Assembly: GCA_029212405.1 (NCBI GenBank)
Contig: JARGNR010000010.1
Span: forward strand, 1 to 64,000
From: Saprospiraceae bacterium
Lineage (GTDB): Bacteria > Bacteroidota > Bacteroidia > Chitinophagales > Saprospiraceae
Length of the DNA: 64,000 nucleotides
Direction of reading: 5' to 3'
Below the pieces are notes generated by a model. The model ran no database searches, had not been told where the DNA came from, and saw only the letters and a list, made by a program, of their open reading frames with translations. A program made the position numbers and the translations under genes. This document shows positions 27,141 to 36,454 of the stretch, one piece after another. Positions within the stretch are counted from its first letter, which is position 1; each line of letters starts with the position of its first letter.

Positions 27141-27650
27141 TTATTTATAAAAGTTGGCATATTCTACATATGCCGCAGCGGTTCCTTTAATATAAAAATC
27201 TGTTTTACCTTCTTCTAACGGTTTGATTTGCTTAGCAGGTATTCCAGCGTATAGAAATCCAGATTTAAGTACAGAACCACTTGTCACTACAGCACCTGCA
27301 GCCACTATAACATTAGACTCGATTATTGCCTCATCCAATAGTATAGCCCCCATTCCTATGAGCACATCATCATGAATTTGACATCCATGTACAATGGCCC
27401 GATGTCCAATCGAAACATTATTACCAATCAATGTATCTCCTCGTCCTGTAGTGCCATGAATAATACTGGCATCCTGAATATTTACTCGATTTCCAATCTT
27501 AATTTTATTCACATCTCCTCGGATCACTACCTGAAACCAAACGCTGCACTCCTCTCCCATTACCACATCTCCTGTAATTGTTGCATTTTCAGCTACCCAT
27601 GTTGATTCTGGAATTTGAGGATCGACCCCATTTACAGATAGTATAGGCAT
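27141..27650 (-). CDS. Gamma-carbonic-anhydrase-like hexapeptide protein
   Basis: A 169-residue left-handed beta-helix protein of the gamma carbonic anhydrase family. Hexapeptide repeats run from residue ~18 to ~130 (WVAENATITGDVVMGEECSV, RVNIQDASIIHG, VSIGHRAIVHGCQIHDDVLI). The three zinc-binding His are at 65, 83 and 88. Many members show weak or no hydration activity, so carbonic anhydrase activity is only likely; binding of acyl-CoA or a role like that of PaaY is also possible. It lies three bases after the TraB gene and is followed by the LytTR regulator. Confidence 0.9.
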   Translation of the reverse strand: MPILSVNGVDPQIPESTWVAENATITGDVVMGEECSVWFQVVIRGDVNKIKIGNRVNIQDASIIHGTTGRGDTLIGNNVSIGHRAIVHGCQIHDDVLIGMGAILLDEAIIESNVIVAAGAVVTSGSVLKSGFLYAGIPAKQIKPLEEGKTDFYIKGTAAAYVEYANFYK

Positions 27651-27653
27651 CTC

Positions 27654-28601
27654 CTAGGATTTTGTTTGAGACAATGGAGTAAGTGTGAACCCTTCTTTTC
27701 TAAGTAAATGTACAACTCCACGCTCTCCAGCCAAGTGCCCTGCACCAACCGCAAAGAAAGTGGGCATTTCATTCATCATAGTTTTCATGCCACTGATCCA
27801 TGCTTCATTTCTCTTATTCAACAATATGTCTTCGTATTCAGAAAGCTGTTCTGCTTCATCTCCTATCATAGCTATCATATCATTAATCAATTGGTCTTTA
27901 TACATTTGGACCATATCATCAAATTGACTCTTATCCTTATCTTCATCTTTTATGGTTTCTACCAACATTTCTGCTTGTGCAGTGTACGGAATAGAATCAA
28001 ATACACTCAATTGAAATTCGATAGTCTCGAGACCTCCAGTAGGTTTATTTGAGTTTTTTGCAATCTCCATAAATTCCATTTCATAAGATTTCATTGATCC
28101 ATTTTGCAAACCTGCAGGATCCATGTCTCCTGAAGCAAATACAGTAAGAAACATAGGTTTCATTCTTTCCAACATTGCCAAAGGAAGACCCATTTTTTTA
28201 AAGTGTGCATCCACCAATTTGTAGTCCTCATCACTTATTAAATCCTTTAGCGTCTTATTGTCATTCATAAAGGCTTTATTCATTAAACCCATCATCGCTC
28301 CCATGTCTCCCATTTCTTTCATGTCTATTTCGAATACCATTTTTTTGGTATTGTCCATAGCAGCTAATGTCCCAGCCGGCAGATAATAATCATCCGAATC
28401 TATCAAGTGAATTGTCCCATATAAATAAGATGGAGCTGTAAGTCCATTGCCCTCTATCTTCCATAGCAATGAATTGGTTAATGGTTTATAACTATTTTGT
28501 TCGACTGACTCAACAGCTGTCTCCTTTGTAGTTTTACAAGATATCGTCGTTAAAGAGACGACCACAAACAGCAGCAATATGTATTGGATACTTTTTTTCA
28601 T
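27654..28601 (-). CDS. TraB/GumN-family lipoprotein
   Basis: A 315-residue lipoprotein (signal MKKSIQYILLLFVVVSLTTISC, Cys22). The TraB/GumN family core is clear: NSLLWKIEGNGLTAPSYLYG with SYLYGTIHLID, then KMVFEIDM, SYEMEFMEIAKNSNKPTGGL and the C-terminal MPTFFAVGAGHLAGERGVVH. The family is related to erythromycin esterase and Tiki proteases and has a conserved metal-binding GxxH and E. It probably has a protease-like active site, but function is not established. First gene of the unit with the gamma-carbonic anhydrase and LytTR regulator; a ~180-base gap precedes it. Confidence 0.92.
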   Translation of the reverse strand: MKKSIQYILLLFVVVSLTTISCKTTKETAVESVEQNSYKPLTNSLLWKIEGNGLTAPSYLYGTIHLIDSDDYYLPAGTLAAMDNTKKMVFEIDMKEMGDMGAMMGLMNKAFMNDNKTLKDLISDEDYKLVDAHFKKMGLPLAMLERMKPMFLTVFASGDMDPAGLQNGSMKSYEMEFMEIAKNSNKPTGGLETIEFQLSVFDSIPYTAQAEMLVETIKDEDKDKSQFDDMVQMYKDQLINDMIAMIGDEAEQLSEYEDILLNKRNEAWISGMKTMMNEMPTFFAVGAGHLAGERGVVHLLRKEGFTLTPLSQTKS

Positions 28602-28781
28602 CGATAAGATTTTTTATTGTTTTAAGCTTCGTTTCAAGCCAAGAAATTTACTATTTTCTATTTCCTTTGCGCTTCTACATAATGGATAACCTTTGGAAAT
28701 CTATACAGGTTCAACCAAGTCAGTATTTTATTTTTATTTCATTCATCATGAGTCATAAAAGTGACTAACATTTTGCATCTT

Positions 28782-29306
28782 CTAAACTCCATTTAATAAT
28801 TTAAGCACTTTGGCACCTCGATTCTTAAAGCCCGCACTTCCGTAAGGAATCTGTTCTTCAATCACCGGAATCAATTCGTGTTTCAACTCAGGGTATTTCA
28901 AAGCAATATTTCCACATACTGACATTGCAAAAACACGTATTGCAATAGCATTTTGAGGATTAAATAAAAACTCAAATGCTTTTTCAAATGCCAATCCTTC
29001 CACTTCCTCAGGTATGTCCATATTTTGTAAGGTTCTGAACGTATTGCGAACTACTGCATCATGTTGAGGTGCCTCCAAATTCAACAGCATTTTTTCTAAA
29101 TATGGAATAATTAATTGGGGCTCGTAATCCGCTATCATGCCAGCAGGCCATGCTGCACGCTGACACGTTCTTAAATCTTTATCAAAGAAACACTCCATCA
29201 ACTCTTCCATTCGAGCTGGATTCTTTTGTATTATCTGCACCACTTTCAATGCTCCTTCTTTTGAATAATTTTCTTCCAAAAATTGTTTAAATGAAGTCGT
29301 GTGCAT
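28782..29306 (-). CDS. HEAT-repeat-like helical protein
   Basis: A 174-residue all-helical soluble protein. The sequence shows paired helices of HEAT/armadillo type, e.g. MEELMECFFDKDLRTCQRAA, VEGLAFEKAFEFLFNPQNAI and IRVFAMSVCGNIALKYPELK. It is of cytoplasmic type, with no signal. I cannot name the family and assume a binding or scaffold role. Its ATG starts one base after the lspA stop codon, so the two are cotranscribed; no function connecting them to lipoprotein processing is known to me. Confidence 0.78.
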   Translation of the reverse strand: MHTTSFKQFLEENYSKEGALKVVQIIQKNPARMEELMECFFDKDLRTCQRAAWPAGMIADYEPQLIIPYLEKMLLNLEAPQHDAVVRNTFRTLQNMDIPEEVEGLAFEKAFEFLFNPQNAIAIRVFAMSVCGNIALKYPELKHELIPVIEEQIPYGSAGFKNRGAKVLKLLNGV

Positions 29307-29307
29307 A

Positions 29308-30027
29308 TTACTCTTCTTCCTCTATGGTAGGTTTTGAAATTTCGTTCATTGTGTCAGATACAGTTTCTTCTGACATTGGTGCTACTGAAGTCGAAGTCTC
29401 TTTACTTTTATTTTTATCCTGCTTAAAGAATTTTCTGTGGAAGAGAATAATACTGGCTACACCAACAGAAATAGCACTATCGGCCAAATTAAAAACAGGT
29501 CTAAAAAACTGAAATCGTTCTCCTCCCCAAAGTGGAAACCAATCTGGCAATGTGGTATCAATCAATGGGAAATAAAACATATCAACTACTTTACCTTGCA
29601 AAAAAGGTGCGTAGCCTCCATCAGCTGGCATAAACTCTGCTAAACCACCATGAAATACCGATTTTGAAAAGATCATACCATAAAACATACTGTCTACAAT
29701 ATTGCCCATTGCACCTGCAATAATAAGGGCAAAAGAGATCAATAAACCAAGGGGTTCTTTATTTTTTATCAGAGATCTTAGAATATAAATCAAGATGGCA
29801 ACCATGACAATTCGGAATACTGTCAAAATGATTTTACCTGTTGCTCCTCCATACGATAGACCGAAAGCCATACCAGGATTCTCAATAAAATGGATTTGAG
29901 CCCAACTCAACCCCATAATATTGAAGCCCTCACCGTAATCTATATTTAACTTCACCCATACTTTCAACCATTGGTCCAAGACTAGGACTAGAATAATGAT
30001 TAGTGTTACGATTATTGACTTCTTCAC
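29308..30027 (-). CDS. lspA: Lipoprotein signal peptidase II
   Basis: Cleaves signal peptides of prolipoproteins after lipidation of the Cys, in the inner membrane. At 239 residues it is longer than the usual ~165, with a Bacteroidota-type insert between the last two helices and an acidic ~30-residue C-terminal tail (SEETVSDTMNEISKPTIEEE). Signatures are FIENPGMAFGLSYGG, the catalytic Asp in GAMGNIVDSMFYG, and the second Asp in FNLADSAISVGVAS. It matters here because the window encodes many lipoproteins. First in the unit with the HEAT-like gene. Confidence 0.95.
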   Translation of the reverse strand: MKKSIIVTLIIILVLVLDQWLKVWVKLNIDYGEGFNIMGLSWAQIHFIENPGMAFGLSYGGATGKIILTVFRIVMVAILIYILRSLIKNKEPLGLLISFALIIAGAMGNIVDSMFYGMIFSKSVFHGGLAEFMPADGGYAPFLQGKVVDMFYFPLIDTTLPDWFPLWGGERFQFFRPVFNLADSAISVGVASIILFHRKFFKQDKNKSKETSTSVAPMSEETVSDTMNEISKPTIEEEE

Positions 30028-30277
30028 AAATATTATTTTAATTGAATCTCATGAATTCTAAATGCATCATATTTAACCGTTGGACACCTTGTAATGGTAT
30101 GAACGGGGCTCAAAATTAAAAATAATTCAGCAATGACAAAGACTTAAAAAAAAATAGCAATTTGGCTTTATCCTTTATATTCCACGATTGCACCATTGAT
30201 GATCGCGAATATAGTAGTATATCGTCAACCTACTCTTGCTAGTATCCATAACGGTACCAAAAATCATTTGTATTTGA

Positions 30278-31063
30278 TTATAGAGGAATTACCTCATCTC
30301 CAATACGAATTAGTCCATTGATCCGACTAATTGCATTAGCTCCAAAATAAACTTTATTTTCTTCCTTCCTATATGTTGCTAAAGATCTCAAGGGCTCTTT
30401 GGACCTCAAGCCGGATTCTTGATCAATGGTGACAACTGGACAACGGGCACAAGGTTTGACCACCATTAATTTAGAACTACCAATAGATACATCTTCCCAA
30501 GTATCTTCTACATGTGCTTCCATTGTTTGAACGATAATATTTGCTCTGAACCGATCATAATCCAATGGTTTTTCTAAGTGCTCATTTAACCTATTTAAAC
30601 TTTCAGACCCAAGAATAAGATAGGGATATCCATCTGCAAAACTTACTTCCACCGATTCAGGCCCTTTTATAAGTTTCTTTATTCTAACATTGTTTTTTTC
30701 CATTTTGACTAATCGAACTGATTGACCAAGAATTTTTGAAAACCACATATTTGCTTCAGTACTTACTTCCGTCGCAGGGACGGCGTGTTCAAAAATGGTG
30801 GTTTGAACTGTTGTATAAGTTTTCGCAGCAAGTGAAAGTTTTAATGTTTCATTTTTATAATTAACAACTAAATCATCCCCTTTAATGACTGGTTTGAAAT
30901 TTACTAGAATAGGATGTGTCCGCTGTGATATAAATGTACCTCTCTCATCTATTAACATGTACCGCCTATCATGTTCAAACCCTCTTTGTTCTACTTCCAC
31001 AGAATCGACTGAAGATCCTTTCATTCCCTTTATTGGATATACATACAATGCTATTACTTTCAC
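30278..31063 (-). CDS. MOSC-domain protein (YcbX-like)
   Basis: A 261-residue protein with an N-terminal MOSC_N beta-barrel (YVYPIKGMKGSSVDSVEVEQ with GFEHDRRYMLIDERGTFISQ) and a C-terminal MOSC domain. The conserved Cys pair occurs in MVVKPCARCPVVTIDQESG, followed by RSLATYRKEENKVYFGANAI. Such proteins bind sulfur-liganded molybdenum cofactor and reduce N-hydroxylated compounds or pass on sulfur. No ferredoxin domain is attached, unlike in E. coli YcbX. Cytoplasmic; monocistronic, with ~250 bases to lspA and a terminator of the neighbouring gene upstream. Confidence 0.93.
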   Translation of the reverse strand: MKVIALYVYPIKGMKGSSVDSVEVEQRGFEHDRRYMLIDERGTFISQRTHPILVNFKPVIKGDDLVVNYKNETLKLSLAAKTYTTVQTTIFEHAVPATEVSTEANMWFSKILGQSVRLVKMEKNNVRIKKLIKGPESVEVSFADGYPYLILGSESLNRLNEHLEKPLDYDRFRANIIVQTMEAHVEDTWEDVSIGSSKLMVVKPCARCPVVTIDQESGLRSKEPLRSLATYRKEENKVYFGANAISRINGLIRIGDEVIPL

Positions 31064-31099
31064 AATTAGTCTATATTTTTCAAAATCTTAAAATAAAAA

Positions 31100-31129
31100 A
31101 ACCAGCCTTAAATATGTTTAAGACTGGTT
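31100..31129 (-). terminator. Terminator of the 177-codon outer-membrane-protein gene
   Basis: Two 13-base arms (AACCAGCCTTAAA and TTTAAGACTGGTT) around a 4-base loop, with one non-Watson-Crick pair (G-U or A-C depending on strand). On the minus strand it is followed by a run of T (the plus strand reads TTAAAATAAAAAA just to the left). Located 36 bases after the stop of the gene ending at 31165. Confidence 0.8.
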
Positions 31130-31164
31130 ACTATTTTTTGTAGTAAAATATCAATTATTTAATC

Positions 31165-31647
31165 TCAATTTAAAACATATCTTACTGAAAGTGCTCCATT
31201 TCCTGCACCAAAAGAATCTATTCCCGAATATCCACCAATAAAAAATGTTGGAATCCAATCAACCGAAAATGACACTGGTGTATCTTCCAGAGTATATTCC
31301 ACACCTATATAGCCACTTATTGATACAGACATTCCACCATCTACTGCGGAACTATCAAAGGTATAAAAAGCCAATCCTGCTCCACCTCCATAATACCACT
31401 TCAATCGCTCTACACTTTCAAGTTCATTGTGAATAAGGTATCCAGCATTCACTCTAAATTGAGTAAACCCGAAATAACTTCTGAAACCTCCCCAAGCTTC
31501 AACCGCAGAAGTTTCATTTAGAAATGTTTTATACGTTACTGACAAAGGATATCCAAATCTTAATCCGACAGCAGAGTTATAATCTTGTGCCTGAGTGAAT
31601 CCAAAAGAGCCTATTACTAAGGCCAAAACAAATAGTAGATTTTTCAT
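31165..31647 (-). CDS. Small outer-membrane beta-barrel protein
   Basis: A 160-residue exported protein. The start at 31645-31647 gives a clean signal, MKNLLFVLALVIGSFGFTQAQ; the ORF extends 17 codons upstream with no signal character. The mature part shows alternating strands: AVGLRFGYPLSVTYKTFL, AVEAWGGFRSYFGFTQFRVN, WYYGGGAGLAFYTFD and GALSVRYVLN at the end. This is like PorT/OmpW-sized eight-stranded barrels. Function unknown. A -7 promoter element at 31741-31748 and a hairpin terminator frame it as a single-gene unit. Confidence 0.8.
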   Translation of the reverse strand: MKNLLFVLALVIGSFGFTQAQDYNSAVGLRFGYPLSVTYKTFLNETSAVEAWGGFRSYFGFTQFRVNAGYLIHNELESVERLKWYYGGGAGLAFYTFDSSAVDGGMSVSISGYIGVEYTLEDTPVSFSVDWIPTFFIGGYSGIDSFGAGNGALSVRYVLN

Positions 31648-31740
31648 TTTTATAAATAATTTGGGTTTCATAATATAGTAAATGTACAATATTATCATGT
31701 CTAATTAAACCTTAACCCATAATAGATCGCTTAAAATGAA

Positions 31741-31748
31741 CAAATGTA
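31741..31748 (-). promoter_or_regulatory. Promoter of the small outer-membrane-protein gene
   Basis: Minus-strand TACATTTG matches TAnnTTTG; a TTG (plus 31772-31774) sits 23 bases upstream, within the 17-23 range reported for Flavobacterium promoters. The leader would be ~90 bases. Both elements present, so this is one of the better promoter calls here. Confidence 0.6.
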
Positions 31749-31783
31749 CGTTTTCATTGAGTAAGTGGTACCAAAACAAAAAC

Positions 31784-31809
31784 AGTCTGCCCAAATGAAT
31801 GAACAGACT
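31784..31809 (-). terminator. Terminator of the M36 protease gene
   Basis: An AGTCTG/CAGACT stem with a ~14-base loop, flanked by A and T runs, 29 bases after the stop codon at 31838. The stem is short, so strength is modest. Confidence 0.55.
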
Positions 31810-31837
31810 ATTTTAGCTTTAAAAATAAAATCGCTAA

Positions 31838-34800
31838 TTATTGAATAATAACCTTTTTTGTGGTCAATCCTTTTTCTGATTTTATTTGTATTAAATAGAT
31901 ACCTTTTTCTAATGTAGAGGTATCAAATGTTCTTATTGATTGATTGTTTCCAACCACTAAGTTCATATTTTTAACAATCCTTCCATCAATACTTGTCAAC
32001 ATCAACTGAATCGGTGTAGTTTGTTCTGCTGATAATCCTATTGAAACATAATCTGAAGCTGGGTTTGGTGCAACAGAAATGTCAAAACCATCCAATTCTT
32101 CTTCCGTTCCTAATATTCCATCTGACTCCACTATAATATTTACAGGAGGAGTACATTGTGTTTCTGAACTATTTTCAGAAGAAATACAAGCAAAGGATTC
32201 ATATGTTTTCAAGTCTAACATTTCCAAATCATCCACATACCATCCAGGGAATGCAGCGTTGGTTCCACCAGTTTCATTGGTACCGAATCTAAATCGCACC
32301 ACAATTTCTTGGCCAATGTACTCTGATAAATCTATGTATGAATCAACCCACTCATCATTTGAAGAACCCGAAAATCCTTCTAATTCAGGAATTGCAAATG
32401 TGGAATAATTGATACTGATAGGATATCCATTTCTAATAAATTTCTCTTTGATATCTCTAAATACTATTCCTCCATCAGTGGATATGGTTATAAAACCTCC
32501 ATCTACTGCAATTTCAGAATCATATCTATGAATAAATTTCAAAGCAGGTTTATCTCCAACTACTTGTAATGGTGGTATATCCATATAAAAGTCTTCTTCC
32601 ACTTCAGGATCTGGTTGTGAAGCCCACCAAGATAAGTCTCCTGAATTAGCAAAGTCAGATGACTGGAACCACAAATTAAATCCTTCTATCGCACCAAAAT
32701 CATATAGATCGAAATCCACATCTTCTACATCATCAAAAAATAGTGTTTCAGATTTCACATTACTTCTTGCTATAGCCTCATAGGTAATAGTCAATTCATC
32801 TTTGAATTCCATATCTCCGATTTCAAAAATCAACTCTTCATTCTCAAATGTAGCTGGCATACTTGCTGATCCGTCTACATAGTCTAGTCCTTCTGGGATA
32901 TTTACTGTGATCAATACTCCTGTTTGTGTTTCTGGAATATGGTTTTGTGCAGTTACCGTTACATTTACTGATTCGCCTGGAGTTACAATGCTCTGTACTT
33001 CCTGCTGTACTTTCAAACTTTCAATGGCCAACGGAAATGGATCAAAATTTTGAGTACCATTTGATTTGTCCGTTGCATCTCCTCCATCATCAGCTAAATA
33101 TCCTAATCCTCTTTTTGCAAATGCTGTCCACAATATCTCTGCATGTGCTCCATCATAAAACATGGAGTCGGCTTGCATGATACCATCTCTTAAATCGATC
33201 AAACTTGGACTACATTGAGTCATCTTCATACCTTCGATCGTCAATCGTACTGCTTTGAAATTTCCACTTTCCTCATCTTCCCATTTTGTATCTAGTCCAA
33301 ATGCATCCACAAATCCCCAGTATACTTCCCACAATGCACTGGTCCACACCTCACCTATTGTGTAGATTGCAGTTGATCCATCCGTATTTGTTGCAGTTTT
33401 AATATCATCATACACCCTTGGATTGATGTTCATATCTGTTGTGTACGGAAAATTTCTAATACCCCCAACTGCGAGTGCGGGACCAGCATAGATGGCAATT
33501 CCTCTTAAGTCTTCTCCTTTATCACCTTCTTCAACAGTAGTGACCAATGAAAAATAATCACTAATTCCTTCACCAGGTTGCTCATCGTTATTCAAACACC
33601 CTGGACTTCCAGGTCCTCCAACTAATCTGCTACTTATACCATGCGCGTACTCGTGAGCAATAACTCCGTTATCCACTGAACCATCCAAAAAGTCTGAACC
33701 CATTGGAGGTCTACTTTGAATCGTCAATACCACATCAATATCTGATGCTAGTGAAGCTCTTATCCGATCACAATCAGTTTTTCCTAGTGAAAGAGGTGTA
33801 ATCGTCACTAGATCAGCATTCTCTCCTCCAGCCATACCGAAAGAAGAAAGCCCATCCGTATCACCACCCCCAACGATATTACAAATAATCACACTAATTG
33901 CACCTGCTTCTTGAGCATGCCATGCTTTCAAACTAAAATCACACAATCCTCTATCGATTAATGCAATGTTACCAGCTATTTCGTCTCCATTTGTAATCGG
34001 ATTACAACATGTAGTTGGATTCGCTGGAGAACCATCTGTAGCCACAACTACTTTTCCTGTTACTGCAGTACCATTTTCATCTGGAATAGGGCCTCCAAAA
34101 CCAAATTGTCCAGTTGCTGTCCCAACGTCTATCAAAAACCCTTCTAAAGCTTCTGGTTCATCAATACTTAAAATTCCACTTGGGTTATTCCATAAGAACA
34201 TTGACATTCTTCCATTTGCACCATCAGGCACAATTGAAAAACTGGCATTATTTATTGGTTGCGGATCTGTTGTATTTGTAGGATCATACAAATTAAATCC
34301 ATCAGATGCTTGTGCTAAAATATAATCATCTCCTGAACCTCCATTTCCATAATTATTTGCTTGAAAATTACCTGCTTGCTCGTCAAAACCCATTCTATAA
34401 CTGATATCATGCATCATATTATTCATGTAAAACAAGTTGACTACTGCACCATCTTCATTTTCAACTGCTGAATTATCGGTACTAAAACTTTGGTCAAAAA
34501 CTAAATCATCTCCTCCGTCAGGCTCATCTCCTGATGATGTATCCAAATCAGATTTGTCTAAGTATGCATGTACGTTATTTCCTCTAGTAATTGTATATTC
34601 CGCTCCATCCATTTGATTTGTATCATGCCATCCAAATGGAGATGCATCTGGAAAAAATGGATCTACTTCTACTGTTCTATCTCCAAAAGCAGGGCTTTCT
34701 GTTGGCAAGGCATACACTGTATAAGTACCTCCAGAAACTGAAACCGCTTCTGCCAATGCTGAAGCTTCAGCAAATGTTTTTAGGCTACTTTTCTTAGCAT

Positions 34801-35485
34801 GATCTTTTGAACATCCAACATGTTTATCATATTGTCCTTTATGAAAGGTACATTTAACAGTGAAATTAAATTTTGAGATTACTTCACCTGTATTTGCATC
34901 TACGAATGTATTGTAATAATCATCTCTATCAATTTCATCAATTGCTAAATTCCATGCTAATTTCAATGCATCTCCGTCTTGAATATAGACCAATTTTACT
35001 GTCATTTCATTATGTGCAAATGATGGTTTACCAAATTCATAGGTATTAGTTTTACTATCACTTCTTAATAATGCCGGCATATCAGTTGCAAGAATTCCCA
35101 AATGAGAAACTGCAGATTTAATAGCTGCTTGCGGTGTAATTGAAGCTTTCGTTGATGTCACCTTATCTTTTGCGCCTGCAATAAAACTATGGTTTACAAC
35201 TCGAACTTTCCCTTTTGTATCAATCACAACAGGAGTAATTGCATTGTGGATGGGAATTCCATTGTGCGCCTGCACCAAATAGATGTATGTTATCCCTGTT
35301 TTGTTACTGGTATACATATCAGACACCATAGAATTGATGTAGTCTGATTCCTGTAGACCCCAGTTTTCAGCTTTTTGTTCGATAAATCGCATTCCTTGAT
35401 CCAGGTAAGATTGAGATTGAGCCTTTAAATCTGGGCTTATCAAAACCATCAAAGAAGCAATAATAGTGTAGAGCAATTTCTTCAT
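31838..35485 (-). CDS. M36-family (fungalysin-like) metalloprotease with T9SS signal
   Basis: A 1215-residue secreted zinc protease. Signal peptide at residues 1-22, then an FTP propeptide region (~30-200), then the M36 catalytic domain with a PA domain insert (~460-570, SPANPTTCCNPITNGDEIAG). The zinc motif HEYAH is at His611, Glu612, His615, with GEGISDYFSLV carrying the third ligand Glu. Later come a CARDB/NEW3-like region (SVNVTVTAQNHIPETQTGVL), a beta-sandwich, and a C-terminal T9SS sorting domain (ISVAPNPASDYVSIGLSAEQ, LIQIKSEKGLTTKKVIIQ). Probably digests proteins outside the cell. It is a single-gene unit. Confidence 0.95.
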   Translation of the reverse strand: MKKLLYTIIASLMVLISPDLKAQSQSYLDQGMRFIEQKAENWGLQESDYINSMVSDMYTSNKTGITYIYLVQAHNGIPIHNAITPVVIDTKGKVRVVNHSFIAGAKDKVTSTKASITPQAAIKSAVSHLGILATDMPALLRSDSKTNTYEFGKPSFAHNEMTVKLVYIQDGDALKLAWNLAIDEIDRDDYYNTFVDANTGEVISKFNFTVKCTFHKGQYDKHVGCSKDHAKKSSLKTFAEASALAEAVSVSGGTYTVYALPTESPAFGDRTVEVDPFFPDASPFGWHDTNQMDGAEYTITRGNNVHAYLDKSDLDTSSGDEPDGGDDLVFDQSFSTDNSAVENEDGAVVNLFYMNNMMHDISYRMGFDEQAGNFQANNYGNGGSGDDYILAQASDGFNLYDPTNTTDPQPINNASFSIVPDGANGRMSMFLWNNPSGILSIDEPEALEGFLIDVGTATGQFGFGGPIPDENGTAVTGKVVVATDGSPANPTTCCNPITNGDEIAGNIALIDRGLCDFSLKAWHAQEAGAISVIICNIVGGGDTDGLSSFGMAGGENADLVTITPLSLGKTDCDRIRASLASDIDVVLTIQSRPPMGSDFLDGSVDNGVIAHEYAHGISSRLVGGPGSPGCLNNDEQPGEGISDYFSLVTTVEEGDKGEDLRGIAIYAGPALAVGGIRNFPYTTDMNINPRVYDDIKTATNTDGSTAIYTIGEVWTSALWEVYWGFVDAFGLDTKWEDEESGNFKAVRLTIEGMKMTQCSPSLIDLRDGIMQADSMFYDGAHAEILWTAFAKRGLGYLADDGGDATDKSNGTQNFDPFPLAIESLKVQQEVQSIVTPGESVNVTVTAQNHIPETQTGVLITVNIPEGLDYVDGSASMPATFENEELIFEIGDMEFKDELTITYEAIARSNVKSETLFFDDVEDVDFDLYDFGAIEGFNLWFQSSDFANSGDLSWWASQPDPEVEEDFYMDIPPLQVVGDKPALKFIHRYDSEIAVDGGFITISTDGGIVFRDIKEKFIRNGYPISINYSTFAIPELEGFSGSSNDEWVDSYIDLSEYIGQEIVVRFRFGTNETGGTNAAFPGWYVDDLEMLDLKTYESFACISSENSSETQCTPPVNIIVESDGILGTEEELDGFDISVAPNPASDYVSIGLSAEQTTPIQLMLTSIDGRIVKNMNLVVGNNQSIRTFDTSTLEKGIYLIQIKSEKGLTTKKVIIQ

Positions 35486-35567
35486 AAGTTAAGTATTGAC
35501 TTTATAATTCTATAATTTGTTAAATAAAAGGATCGCAATATACAATATTGACAAACATTTAAAAAAG

Positions 35568-35575
35568 CAAATATA
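35568..35575 (-). promoter_or_regulatory. Promoter of the M36 protease gene
   Basis: Minus-strand TATATTTG matches TAnnTTTG, with TTG (plus 35599-35601) 23 bases upstream. Leader length of roughly 80 bases. Confidence 0.55.
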
Positions 35576-35719
35576 ACTTTAGATGTATTTGCGAAGACCA
35601 ATTTAGAGAATACAACTCCTTTTTCCCAATAAAGATCAAGAATTGTGGCATTTTTTGAGCGAATCAAAAAAGAAAATCAAATAACATATTAATAAATTCT
35701 AATATGAGAATGACAGTTT

Positions 35720-35727
35720 TATCTTTG
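35720..35727 (+). promoter_or_regulatory. Candidate -7 promoter element for tdk
   Basis: TATCTTTG matches TAnnTTTG, 26 bases upstream of the tdk start. No TTG at the expected -33 distance. Confidence 0.4.
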
Positions 35728-35753
35728 AGTCTTGACACTGCAAAATCATAAAT

Positions 35754-36344
35754 ATGTTTTTAGAACCGAGTTTTAGAGGACAAAGAAGTGGATGGATCGA
35801 AGTTGTCTGCGGCTCGATGTTTTCTGGGAAAACTGAAGAGTTGATTAGAAGAATTAAACGAGCAAAAATTGCCAACCAGAAAGTCTTGATTTTCAAACCT
35901 AAAAAGGATGTAAGATACGGGACGGATGTAGTTGTTTCTCACGATGAAAACAGCTATGACTCTATACCCGTAGAAAGCAGTTATGAGATCTTACAACATA
36001 TTGGCGATGCAAATGTCATCGGTATTGATGAAGCACAATTTTTTGATAAAGACTTACCTGCGGTGTGCCAAAAGTTAGCCATTAGAGGGAGTCGAGTTAT
36101 CATTGCAGGACTTGACATGGATTTTAGAGGAGTTCCATTTGGACCAATGCCCAATCTTTTGGCTGTTGCTGAATACATTACAAAAGTGCACGCCATATGC
36201 CCACATTGTGGCAATCTTGCTACCCATAGTTATCGATTATCTTCAGAAACAGAAACAGTTGTATTGGGAGAAAAAGATAAATATGAACCTCGATGTAGAG
36301 TGTGTTATGAAATGGGAAATATATTAGACCTGAAAGTAAGGTAA
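35754..36344 (+). CDS. tdk: Thymidine kinase
   Basis: Phosphorylates thymidine to dTMP in nucleotide salvage. At 196 residues it is a type II thymidine kinase: Walker [11 protein letters not shown] (residues 20-29), Walker B-like [11 protein letters not shown] with catalytic Glu, the lasso-loop region [18 protein letters not shown] with a CxxC and a second CRVC pair near the C terminus for the structural zinc. The start at 35754 is well supported by position. Divergent from the M36 gene. The gene is single, followed ~110 bases later by the PqiA-like gene. Confidence 0.96.
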   Translation: MFLEPSFRGQRSGWIEVVCGSMFSGKTEELIRRIKRAKIANQKVLIFKPKKDVRYGTDVVVSHDENSYDSIPVESSYEILQHIGDANVIGIDEAQFFDKDLPAVCQKLAIRGSRVIIAGLDMDFRGVPFGPMPNLLAVAEYITKVHAICPHCGNLATHSYRLSSETETVVLGEKDKYEPRCRVCYEMGNILDLKVR

Positions 36345-36454
36345 GAGCACAAAAAACAATTTCATTTTTAATGTCAACATAAATCCTCTTTATAATTAAA
36401 TATGATGTAACAAATTAAAGTCTATTTTCGTATTCTTAATTATAAACTCCATTC

